A stretch of DNA of 64,000 nt, taken from the NCBI GenBank assembly GCA_963830385.1, contig CAWHMD010000002.1:682001-746000 (forward strand). The letters are read 5' to 3'. Position numbers and translations under genes: made by a program. This document shows, in pieces, positions 43,894 to 51,299 of the stretch. The notes under the pieces are model-generated. The model did no database searches. It saw only the letters and a list, made by a program, of their open reading frames with translations, and was not told the origin of the DNA. Within the stretch, counting starts at the first letter, position 1, and each line of letters starts with the position of its first letter. Source of the stretch: Bog-532 sp963830385. GTDB lineage: Bacteria; Actinomycetota; Actinomycetes; Streptosporangiales; Streptosporangiaceae.

Positions 43894-43959
43894 CCAACCC
43901 GCCCGTTGGCGCCTTTGGGCGCGCCAGGTGCCGCCCGTTGGCGCCTTTGGGCGGGTTGG
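43894..43959. repeat. nested direct and inverted repeat
   Basis: A 21-base sequence starting GCCCGTTGGCGCC occurs at 43901-43921 and 43933-43953 (period 32). The pair is enclosed by an 11-base perfect inverted repeat, CCAACCCGCCC (43894-43904) and GGGCGGGTTGG (43949-43959). The function is unknown; it could form a large cruciform or transcript hairpin. Confidence 0.75.
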
Positions 43960-44123
43960 CGGGCGGGGGTGGGCGGGACACCGGGCGAGGTGAGCCTAGA
44001 GGTGGACCAAGCTCGGGAGCCTGGGCGAGCGGCCAGCTTCACCGCCGGCCTTGAGGCGCCGGCCGCGGGTCACGCGCGCGCCACGCCAACCCCTTTATTC
44101 ATTGGGAAAATGGTCTTTTGGGC

Positions 44124-44154
44124 TAACTGTTGTAGGCCGCAACAGTTACGTAAC
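44124..44154. promoter_or_regulatory. overlapping palindromes upstream of the ABC importer
   Basis: TAACTGTTG (44124-44132) and CAACAGTTA (44140-44148) form a perfect 9-base inverted repeat with a 7-base spacer. GTTACGTAAC (44145-44154), a perfect 10-base palindrome, overlaps its right arm. Both lie in AT-rich DNA about 275 bases before the importer operon. Candidate regulator sites; no regulator gene is adjacent. Confidence 0.45.
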
Positions 44155-44296
44155 GCGCATTGACGAGGGGATCACGCCGAACCTACGTTATGCCTACCCT
44201 GTTCATAGTAAGCACGAGTGTTCGCATAGTGAACATCCGGACCTGCCGCCAGGACCCGGCCAAATCGGTTCGGATTAGCCCGCGTTTGTCCTTCAA

Positions 44297-44328
44297 ATTG
44301 TTGACAATCCATTGAACAATACTGTGAT
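44297..44328 (+). promoter_or_regulatory. candidate vegetative promoter with overlapping palindrome
   Basis: TTGACA at 44301-44306 is a consensus -35; TGTGAT at 44323-44328 with a 16-base spacer is a weak -10. The palindrome ATTGT-TG-ACAAT (44297-44308) overlaps the -35 and is followed by a related half ATTGAACAAT (44311-44320), an arrangement suited to a repressor. It lies about 100 bases before the importer's first ATG. Confidence 0.5.
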
Positions 44329-44426
44329 CACGCTAGCGGGCCTCGTACCAACGATTCCGTGACCGGGCACCCGGGCCGCTCGCCGATGTCTTGCCACTCG
44401 TCCACACCACGTGTAGGGGGAAGGCC

Positions 44427-45866
44427 ATGACCAGCCCGTCAGACAGATCAGTCCCGGACGCGACCGAAGCGGCCGACGCGACCGACCGGACCACCTCGCG
44501 CCTGATCGTCCCGGGGGCCAGCGCCCCGATCGGACGCCGGAACCTGCTCAAGGCGGCTGGCGCGGGCGCGTTCGCGGTCGGCGCAGGCGGCTTCCTGGAG
44601 GCCTGCAGCTCCAGCCTCAAGGGCTCATCGAGCTCCTCCGGCTCGGGATCGGGCTCGGGGTCGGGTGGCACCAAGGCCATCACGATCGGCTGGATCCACC
44701 CGCTGACCGGCTCGCTGGCCGGGTTCGGGGCCCCCGACAACTGGGTGATCTCCAAGATCAAGGAGACCGGCCCGTACAAGAACGGGTTCAAGATCGGCGG
44801 GAAGACCTACCCGGTCACGATCAAGTCCTACGACAGCCAGTCCAGCCCCAGCCGGGCCGGTGACCTGGCCCGCACGGCCATCCTCAGCGACGGGGTGGAC
44901 CTGCTGCTCGCCTCCTCGACCCCGGAGACGGTGAACGCGGTGGCCAGCCAGGCCGAGTCGCTCGGCACCCCGCTGATCTGCGCCAACATCCCGTGGGAGT
45001 CCTGGTACATCAACCTCGGCGGCAACCCGGCCAAGCCGACCAAGGCGCCGAAGTACGTGACCATGTACTTCCTCGGGGCCGAGCACCTGATCAAGGTGTT
45101 CATCCCGATGTGGGACAAGATCCACGCCCAGCTCGGCACCAACAAGATCGTCGCCGCCGCGTTCCCCAACGACTCCGACGGCAACGCCTTCCGGGCGGTG
45201 TTCCCGCCGATCGCCGAGGCGGCGGGCTACAAGTTCAACATGTCCTCGGCCTACCCGGACGGGACCACGAACTACTCCTCGATGATCTCCCAGTTCAAGT
45301 CCCAGGGCGCGGACTTCTTCACCAACGTGCCGCTGCCGCCGGACTTTGCCACCATGTGGAAGCAGTCCGTCCAGCAGGGGTTCAAGCCCAAGCTGGCCAC
45401 GGTGGCCAAGGTGCTGCTGTTCCCGACCGACACCTACGCGCTCGGCTCGCTGGTCTACAACATCGCCACCGACGCCTGGTGGGCGCCCACCCTGCCCTGG
45501 ACCTCCTCGTTCACCGGCGAAACCTGCCAGCAGATGGCCAACGAGTACGAGGCGGCCGGCCACGGCCAGTGGAACTCCAACATCTCCAACTACAGCCTCT
45601 TCGAGTCCGCGCACGCGGCGCTGACCGCGGTGAACAACCCGCACGACAAAAACGAAGTGGCCGAGGCGATCCACAAGGTGAACATCAAGGCGCTGGCCGG
45701 CCCGCTGAACTTCGCCGGCGGCCCGGCGCCGGGCGTCGCGATCACGCCGCCGGTCGGTATCCAGTGGCAGAAGGGCACCAAGTACCCGCTGGAGGCCAAG
45801 GTGGTCGACAACAGCCTGCAGCCGGACGCCAAGCTCACCGGCGACCTGCTGCCGACCAACAAGTAA
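44427..45866 (+). CDS. branched-chain-amino-acid-type ABC importer, substrate-binding lipoprotein (Tat signal)
   Basis: 479 residues from the ATG at 44427 with GGGGGAAGG upstream. The N-terminus has a twin-arginine motif (IGRRNLLKAAG, about residues 36-46), a hydrophobic stretch and a lipobox (GGFLEAC), so it is probably exported folded and lipid-anchored. A Ser/Gly linker precedes a periplasmic-binding-fold type I domain (KAITIGWIHPLTGSLAGFG onwards) of the Leu/Ile/Val/amide family. The ligand is unknown; possibilities include amino acids, urea, short amides or aromatic acids. First gene of a five-gene operon in the order binding protein, two ATPases, two permeases. Confidence 0.93.
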   Translation: MTSPSDRSVPDATEAADATDRTTSRLIVPGASAPIGRRNLLKAAGAGAFAVGAGGFLEACSSSLKGSSSSSGSGSGSGSGGTKAITIGWIHPLTGSLAGFGAPDNWVISKIKETGPYKNGFKIGGKTYPVTIKSYDSQSSPSRAGDLARTAILSDGVDLLLASSTPETVNAVASQAESLGTPLICANIPWESWYINLGGNPAKPTKAPKYVTMYFLGAEHLIKVFIPMWDKIHAQLGTNKIVAAAFPNDSDGNAFRAVFPPIAEAAGYKFNMSSAYPDGTTNYSSMISQFKSQGADFFTNVPLPPDFATMWKQSVQQGFKPKLATVAKVLLFPTDTYALGSLVYNIATDAWWAPTLPWTSSFTGETCQQMANEYEAAGHGQWNSNISNYSLFESAHAALTAVNNPHDKNEVAEAIHKVNIKALAGPLNFAGGPAPGVAITPPVGIQWQKGTKYPLEAKVVDNSLQPDAKLTGDLLPTNK

Positions 45867-45869
45867 CCG

Positions 45870-46682
45870 ATGGCCACACCGCTGCTCGAGCTCGACCGCG
45901 TTTCCAAACGGTTCGGCCAGGTCGTGATCGCCGAGGAGCTGTCGCTGGCGATCGGGGCGGGTGACACCGTGGGGATCGTCGGGCCGAACGGCGCGGGCAA
46001 GACCAGCCTGTTCGGCCTGATCTCGGGCGACCTCGCGCCCAACGCGGGCGCGGTCCGGTTCGCCGGGCGCACGGTGACCAAGCTGGACCCGGCGGGCCGG
46101 TGCCGGCTCGGCATCGGCCGGACGTACCAGGTGCCGCGGCCGTTCGGGGACATGACCGTGTTCGAGAACCTGCTGGTGGCGGCCCAGCAGGGCGGCGGCC
46201 TGCGGCGGCGGGCGAGCTACGCGGCCGCGGCGGCGGCGCTGGACCAGACGGGCATGTCCAGCCAGGCCAACGTGCCCGCCGAACGGCTCGGGCTGCTGCA
46301 GCGCAAACGGCTCGAACTGGCCCGGGCGCTGGCCACCCAGCCCACCCTGCTGCTGCTGGACGAGGTGGCGGGCGGGCTGACCGACCCCGAGGTGGCCCAG
46401 CTGGTGGAGATCGTCCGCGGGGTCAACGCCGAAGGCGTCGCGGTGATCTGGATCGAGCACGTGGTGCGGGCGCTCACCGCGGTGGTGAGCCGGCTGCTCT
46501 GCCTGACCGGCGGGAGGTTCGTCGGCGACGGCGACCCTGCCACCGTGCTGGCCACCCCGGCCGTACGCGAGGTGTTCCTCGGCGGCGAGGTGACCGCGGC
46601 GCTGACCGGCGGCAGCCTGGACGCCCCGGTCGACGGTCCCCCGGTCGACGGCGCCCCGGTCGACGGTGAGGGCACTCCATGA
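45870..46682 (+). CDS. ABC importer ATP-binding protein, LivG-like
   Basis: 270 residues, three bases after the binding-protein gene. Walker A is GIVGPNGAGKTS (about 34-45) and Walker B LLLLDEVAGGL. The signature helix reads LGLLQRKRLELARAL, a variant of LSGGQ seen in a subset of LivG-like proteins (LTLAGRKRLE type). The C-terminal ~20 residues are a PVDGPPVDGAPVDG repeat beyond the family core. It forms a heterodimeric motor with the next ATPase, whose ATG overlaps its stop by four bases. Confidence 0.93.
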   Translation: MATPLLELDRVSKRFGQVVIAEELSLAIGAGDTVGIVGPNGAGKTSLFGLISGDLAPNAGAVRFAGRTVTKLDPAGRCRLGIGRTYQVPRPFGDMTVFENLLVAAQQGGGLRRRASYAAAAAALDQTGMSSQANVPAERLGLLQRKRLELARALATQPTLLLLDEVAGGLTDPEVAQLVEIVRGVNAEGVAVIWIEHVVRALTAVVSRLLCLTGGRFVGDGDPATVLATPAVREVFLGGEVTAALTGGSLDAPVDGPPVDGAPVDGEGTP

Positions 46683-47518
46683 CCGGTACGCCGCTGCTGG
46701 AAGTCCGCGACCTCGAGGTCCACCACGGCCAGCTGCGGGCGCTGCAGGGCATCTCGCTGCGGGTGCACCCGGGCGAGGTGTACGCGATCATCGGCGCCAA
46801 CGGGGCGGGCAAGTCGACCCTGCTGCGCACGATCGCCGGGCTGCACCGGCCGACCACCGGCACCGTGCTGCTCGACGGCACCGACGTCACCCGGGTGCGG
46901 ACCGATCGCCGGGCCGCCCAGGGGATCGTCATGGTGCCGGAGGGCCGGCGGCTGTTCGGGTCGCTCTCGGTCGAGGAGAACCTGAAGGTCGGCGCCTCCT
47001 ACGCGCGAAACGGGCCGTGGACCATCGAGCGGGTGTACGAGCTGTTCGGGTGGATGCGCGAGCGTCGCGGCCAGCGCACCGCCCAGCTGTCCGGCGGCGA
47101 GCAGCAGTCGGTGGCCATCGGCCGGGCGCTGGTGGCCAACCCGCGGGTGCTGCTGCTGGACGAGCTGTCGCTGGGGCTGGCGCCGGTCGTGGTGCAGCGC
47201 ATCTACGGGATGCTGCCGCAGATCCTGGCCACCGGGCTGACCGTGCTGCTGGTCGAGCAGGACGTCAGCCAGGCCCTGCGGGTCGCATCCCGGGTGCACT
47301 GCCTGCTGGAGGGCCGGACCACGCTGGAAGGCCAGCCCGGCGACCTGACTCCGGAGCGGGTCGAGGCGGCCTACTTCGGGCTCGGGGCCGGCCCGGCCGG
47401 CAGCCCGGACAGCGGCCCGGACAGCGGCACAGACTCCGGCGGGGGGGACGGTGGCCAGCCTGTTCCCTCCGCCGGTCCGCCAGCGGCCGTGGGTGGCGCC
47501 GAGGAGAGCGAGGCGTAA
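46679..47518 (+). CDS. ABC importer ATP-binding protein, LivF-like
   Basis: 279 residues. Walker A IIGANGAGKST (about 38-48), canonical signature QLSGGEQQSVAIGRAL, Walker B VLLLDELSLGL and LivF-specific VMVPEGRRLFGSLSVEENL are present. The C-terminal ~45 residues are Gly/Asp/Ser/Pro-rich with SPDSGPDSGTDSGGG repeats and lie outside the family fold. It overlaps both neighbours (ATGA at its start, TAATG at its end), indicating tight translational coupling. Confidence 0.93.
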   Translation: MTGTPLLEVRDLEVHHGQLRALQGISLRVHPGEVYAIIGANGAGKSTLLRTIAGLHRPTTGTVLLDGTDVTRVRTDRRAAQGIVMVPEGRRLFGSLSVEENLKVGASYARNGPWTIERVYELFGWMRERRGQRTAQLSGGEQQSVAIGRALVANPRVLLLDELSLGLAPVVVQRIYGMLPQILATGLTVLLVEQDVSQALRVASRVHCLLEGRTTLEGQPGDLTPERVEAAYFGLGAGPAGSPDSGPDSGTDSGGGDGGQPVPSAGPPAAVGGAEESEA

Positions 47519-48393
47519 TGGGCTGGGTCAACGCCATCATCCAGGGGATCCTCACCGGCGGCCTGTACGCGCTGTTCGCCTGCGGGCTGTCGCTGATGTT
47601 CGGGGTCATGAAGGTCGTCAACCTGGCCCACGGCGACCTCGCGGTGGTCGCCGGTTACGTGGCCATCGGCGTCATCACCGTCACCCACATTCCCGTGCTG
47701 TGGTCGTTCCTGATCGTGGTCCCGGTGATGGTGGTGTTCGGCTACGTGCTCCAGCGCACGCTCATCCAGGGCGCGCTGGACCGCGGCGCGCTGACCACGC
47801 TGATCGTCACGTTCGGGCTGTCGGTGGTCATCGAGAACGCGCTGCTGCAGTTCTTCACGGCCAACAGCCGCGCCATCGGCACCGGGCTGCCGCTGGTGCG
47901 GGACTCGTTCAAGATCGGGTCCCAGATCCAGATCAGCTACCTGCTGGTCGTCATCTTCGCCGCGGCCGTCGTGGTGCTGCTGGGGCTGCAGTACTTCCTG
48001 TCCTGGTCCCGGCACGGCCGGATGATCCGGGCGGTGGCCGACGACCAGGAGGCAGCCCAGCTGTCCGGGGTGAACTACCGGCACGTGTTCGGCATTGCCG
48101 GCGCGATCGCGTTCGGCACGGTGGCGCTGGCCGGCATGGCCTACGGCATGTATTCCCAGCTGTCCCCCACCACCGGCACCGACACGATCCTGCTGTTCGC
48201 GTTCGCCGCGGTGGTCATCGGCGGCCTCGGCTCGCTGTGGGGCACCCTGCTGGGCGGCGTCGTGCTCGGGGTGGCCCAGCAGATCGGCGCCCAGATCAAC
48301 ATCTCCGACGAGGTGCTGGCCGGGTACATCGTGTTCCTGGCCGTGCTGGTGCTCAGACCCCAGGGCCTGACCGGCCGCAGGAGCCAGTCATGA
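47518..48393 (+). CDS. ABC importer inner-membrane permease, LivH-like
   Basis: 291 residues from the ATG at 47518, which overlaps the previous stop (TAATG) behind GGAGAGCGAGG. About eight membrane helices are predicted by eye. The family stretches GLYALFACGLSLMFGVMKVVNLAHGD and AVADDQEAAQLSGVNYRHVF (the EAA-like ATPase contact loop) are present. Pairs with the next permease to form the channel. Confidence 0.92.
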   Translation: MGWVNAIIQGILTGGLYALFACGLSLMFGVMKVVNLAHGDLAVVAGYVAIGVITVTHIPVLWSFLIVVPVMVVFGYVLQRTLIQGALDRGALTTLIVTFGLSVVIENALLQFFTANSRAIGTGLPLVRDSFKIGSQIQISYLLVVIFAAAVVVLLGLQYFLSWSRHGRMIRAVADDQEAAQLSGVNYRHVFGIAGAIAFGTVALAGMAYGMYSQLSPTTGTDTILLFAFAAVVIGGLGSLWGTLLGGVVLGVAQQIGAQINISDEVLAGYIVFLAVLVLRPQGLTGRRSQS

Positions 48394-48466
48394 GCGTGGT
48401 GGCCGAGCGCCCGGAGCGGCCGGCCCCTCCCCCGCGCGGCTGAGGGTCACCCGGTCGCGGCGGAAT

Positions 48467-49453
48467 GTGGCCTGGACCGGGCTGGGCGCGCTGATCGTGG
48501 TGGTGGTGTTCGCGCTGCTGCCGTACATCGTCTACTCGGGCACGACCAGCATCCTGGTCCAGGGGTTCATCGTGCTCACGCTGGCCAGCATGTGGAACCT
48601 GCTGGCCGGCTACGCCGGGCTGGTCTCGGTCGGCCAGCAGGTCTTCGTGGGCCTGGGCGCGTACTTCGTGCTGATCCTGGCCATCGGCGGCATCTCGCCG
48701 TTCGCGGCCCTGCCGGTGGCGGCGATCGGCTGCGCGGTCGCCGCGCTGCCGCTCTGGTGGCTGGTGTCCCGGCTGCGCAGCGGGTACTTCGCCATCGCCA
48801 CCTGGGTGCTGGCGGCGACGGTGATGCTGATCATCGAGAAGTTCTCCTCGATCGGCGGCGGCACCGGCATGCCGCTGCCCGGCCTCACCGGGCTGGACTC
48901 GACGCTGCTGACCGCCTACACCTACTGGGCCGGGCTGATCGTCACCGTGGTCTCGCTGGGCGGCATCTACCTCCTGCTGCGCGGCCGGCTGGGGCTGGTG
49001 CTGACCGCCATCCGCGACGACGAGGTGGCCGCCCGCAGCTCCGGGGCCCGGGTCGGGCTGGCCCGGGTGCTGGTGTTCGTGGTGGCCGGGGCCGGGTGCG
49101 GCGGCGCCGGCGCGGTACTGGCCATCAGCCAGCTGCAGGTCCAGCCGAGCGCGGTGTTCAGCGTGCAATGGACCGCCGAGATGGCGTTCGCGACGATCAT
49201 CGGCGGCCTCGGCACGATCGAGGGCCCGATCATCGGCACGATCGTGTACATGGTGCTGCAGCAGACGCTGGCCTCCTACAACGCCTGGTACCTGATCATT
49301 TTGGGCATCGTGGCGATCGCGATCGCGCTGTGGTTGCGGCGCGGCCTGTGGGGCTGGGTCGACGAGCACCTGCACCTGCGGCTGTTCCCGGTCGGTTACT
49401 GGCTCTGGCCCGAAGACGACCCGGGCCGCCGGGGGTGGCGGCGGGCGCGCTGA
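48467..49453 (+). CDS. ABC importer inner-membrane permease, LivM-like, with an apparent 5' frameshift
   Basis: 328 residues from a GTG at 48467 that has no convincing ribosome binding site. Helices and the LivM contact loop (TAIRDDEVAARSSGARVGLAR) are complete. The natural start is probably the ATG at 48390, which overlaps the previous stop (ATGA) in the operon's usual manner. That frame reads MSVVAERPERPAPPPRG and stops at 48443, while the -1 frame from the CCCTCCCCC run (about 48426-48433) continues ARLRVTRSRRNV into the permease. One added base would restore a normal basic N-terminus. Whether this is a mutation, a sequencing error or programmed slippage is unresolved. Confidence 0.88.
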   Translation: MAWTGLGALIVVVVFALLPYIVYSGTTSILVQGFIVLTLASMWNLLAGYAGLVSVGQQVFVGLGAYFVLILAIGGISPFAALPVAAIGCAVAALPLWWLVSRLRSGYFAIATWVLAATVMLIIEKFSSIGGGTGMPLPGLTGLDSTLLTAYTYWAGLIVTVVSLGGIYLLLRGRLGLVLTAIRDDEVAARSSGARVGLARVLVFVVAGAGCGGAGAVLAISQLQVQPSAVFSVQWTAEMAFATIIGGLGTIEGPIIGTIVYMVLQQTLASYNAWYLIILGIVAIAIALWLRRGLWGWVDEHLHLRLFPVGYWLWPEDDPGRRGWRRAR

Positions 49454-49503
49454 CCTGCGCCGTCGGCGGCCTGCGGGGCCGCGGTATGGGGCAGAATGCG
49501 AAC

Positions 49504-51015
49504 GTGCTGCTGAGTGAGATGGCCGACGCGTCGGAGGCGGTGGCCGCGACGTCTTCCCGGCTGGCCAAGATCGAGGTCCTGGCCAAGGCCCTGCACGATG
49601 CGGGGCCGGCCGAGGTCACGATCGCGGTCGCCTACCTGTCCGGTGAGCTGCCGCAGCGGCAGATCGGCGTGGGCTGGGCGACGCTCCGCCAGGCGCCCGC
49701 GCCCGCCGATACCGCCACGCTGACCCTGACCGAGGTGGACGGCGCGTTCACCGCGATCGGCGCGACCGTCGGCAAGGGCTCGCAGGCCGCCCGCAAGCAG
49801 CTGGTCGACGAGCTGTTCGGCCGGGCCACCGAGAAGGAGCAGTCGTTCCTGATCCGGCTGCTGTCCGGCGAGCTGCACCAGGGCGCGCTGGAAGGCGTCA
49901 TGGCCGAGGCGATCGCCCGGGCCGCCGGCGTCCCGTCGGCTGAGGTCCGGCGCGCGCTGATGCTGTCCGGCTCGATGCGCACGGTCGCCGAGACCGCGAT
50001 GGCCGAGGGCGCGGACGGGCTGCGCCGGTTCGGGCTCCAGGTAGGCCGGCCGATCGGCCCGATGCTGGCCTCTTCGGCCCCGACCGTCGCCGACGCGCTG
50101 GCCAAGATCAGCCCGGCCGCGGTCGAGTGGAAGATGGACGGCATCCGCGTCCAGGTCCACCTGCGCGACGGCCAGGCCCGGTTGTACACCCGGACGCTGG
50201 ACGACATCACCGACCGGCTGCCCGACGTGGTCGCCGAGCTCGCCCAGCTGCCCGCCCGCGACGCGGTGCTGGACGGTGAGCTGATCGCCCTGCGCGAGGA
50301 CGGGCGGCCCTATCCGTTCCAGGTCACCGCCTCGCGCACCTCCCGGCGGACCGGCGAGGCGGCGGCCGGGCTGTCGGCGTTCCTGTTCGACATCGTGCAC
50401 CTGGACGGGGCGGACCTGATCGACCAGCCGGGAGCGGAGCGGTTCGCAGCGCTGGCGCGGGTGGTGCCGGAGCGGCTGCGGATGCCACGGCTGGTGACCT
50501 CCTCGGTCGAGGAGGCGACGGCGTTCTTCGACGACGCGCTGGCCCACGGGCACGAGGGCGTGGTGGTCAAGTCGCTGGACACCCCGTACACGGCGGGCCG
50601 CCGCGGGACCGGCTGGATCAAGGTCAAGCCCCGGCACACGCTGGACCTGGTGATCCTGGCGGCCGAGTGGGGCCACGGCCGCCGCCGGGGCTGGCTGTCC
50701 AACCTGCACCTGGGCGCCCGCGACCCGGAGACCGGCGGCTACATCATGCTCGGCAAGACGTTCAAGGGCCTCACCGACGAGATGCTCACCTGGCAGACCG
50801 AACGGCTGCTCGCGCTGGAGGACTCCCGGGACGACTACACCGTCTACGTCCGTCCCGAGCTGGTCGCGGAGATCGCGTTCGACGGGGTGCAGCGCAGCCC
50901 CCGCTACCCGGGCGGGATCGCGCTGCGGTTCGCCCGGGTGCTGCGCTATCGCGAGGACAAGTCGGCGGCCGAGGCTGACACGCTGGAGACGGTCCGGGCG
51001 ACGTCGCCGCACTGA
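49504..51015 (+). CDS. ATP-dependent DNA ligase (LigB type)
   Basis: About 503 residues from the GTG at 49504 (MLLSEMADAS), close to the length of mycobacterial LigB; an in-frame ATG at 49486 would add six residues. The N-terminal DNA-binding domain covers 1-200. The nucleotidyltransferase domain has the AMP-accepting Lys in VEWKMDGIRVQ, followed by the LDGELIAL, FLFDIVHLDG, HEGVVVKSL and WIKVKPRHTL motifs. An OB-fold domain ends the protein. Actinomycetes carry such ligases beside the essential NAD-dependent LigA, with accessory repair roles. It follows the importer by 50 bases; a functional link is unlikely. It converges on ffh. Confidence 0.94.
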   Translation: MLLSEMADASEAVAATSSRLAKIEVLAKALHDAGPAEVTIAVAYLSGELPQRQIGVGWATLRQAPAPADTATLTLTEVDGAFTAIGATVGKGSQAARKQLVDELFGRATEKEQSFLIRLLSGELHQGALEGVMAEAIARAAGVPSAEVRRALMLSGSMRTVAETAMAEGADGLRRFGLQVGRPIGPMLASSAPTVADALAKISPAAVEWKMDGIRVQVHLRDGQARLYTRTLDDITDRLPDVVAELAQLPARDAVLDGELIALREDGRPYPFQVTASRTSRRTGEAAAGLSAFLFDIVHLDGADLIDQPGAERFAALARVVPERLRMPRLVTSSVEEATAFFDDALAHGHEGVVVKSLDTPYTAGRRGTGWIKVKPRHTLDLVILAAEWGHGRRRGWLSNLHLGARDPETGGYIMLGKTFKGLTDEMLTWQTERLLALEDSRDDYTVYVRPELVAEIAFDGVQRSPRYPGGIALRFARVLRYREDKSAAEADTLETVRATSPH

Positions 51016-51116
51016 GCGGCGCCCGGGGCGCTGCCGGGACCCGTGTGACTCGTGAGATTCGTGTGACTCGTGAGGCGGACCTCGGGCTCGCCTCCCCAAT
51101 CCCACCGTCCCCAGAC

Positions 51117-51188
51117 GTTTCAAGATCCATCCTAGGGTGACGTTTTCAGTCGTATTCACCCTGAAAACGTCACCCGCCAATGGATCAT
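51117..51188. repeat. 72-bp hairpin repeat, intact relative of the IS30 target, also a likely bidirectional terminator
   Basis: From GTTTCAAGATC (51117) to GGATCAT (ending 51188). The core is a perfect 15-bp stem, 51135-51149 and 51161-51175 (GGGTGACGTTTTCAG and complement), with an 11-base loop. It lies between the convergent ligase and ffh genes. The same left end, loop region (TATTCAC) and right end occur at 58278-58322 and 59585-59612, where an IS30-family element separates them. Upstream, 51043-51060 and 51061-51078 are an 18-base tandem pair starting GTGTGACTCGTGAG. Confidence 0.85.
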
Positions 51189-51299
51189 CCCCAGGCTCGT
51201 GGCCGGTGTGACGCACGAATCCGCTGAGGCACCAGGTGACGCGGGATGCGACGTCGGCGGAGCCCACCAAGGCGGGTCCGCCGGCCGCGCCCGGCGGAG

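Larger units (their letters stand above)
43677..44426. other. 750-base intergenic region between rpsP and the ABC importer operon
   Basis: No gene is supported. The left part (to about 43830) must hold the rpsP promoter. The middle has a compound GC-rich repeat (43894-43959). From about 44090 the composition turns markedly AT-rich for this genome and holds the palindromes and a candidate promoter described separately. Several open frames here have poor codon use and no ribosome binding sites. Confidence 0.5.

Noticed and set aside
44145..44154. GTTACGTAAC as a GlnR box for the importer
   Set aside because: The required GAAAC elements with 6-base spacing are not present beside it.
43863..44278. 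several short frames in the rpsP-importer interval
   Set aside because: They cover the nested GC repeat and AT-rich region, lack ribosome binding sites and match no known small protein.
49504..51015. functional link of the DNA ligase with the importer as a novel system
   Set aside because: The 50-base gap and unrelated functions suggest simple adjacency; LigB-type ligases are common stand-alone genes.
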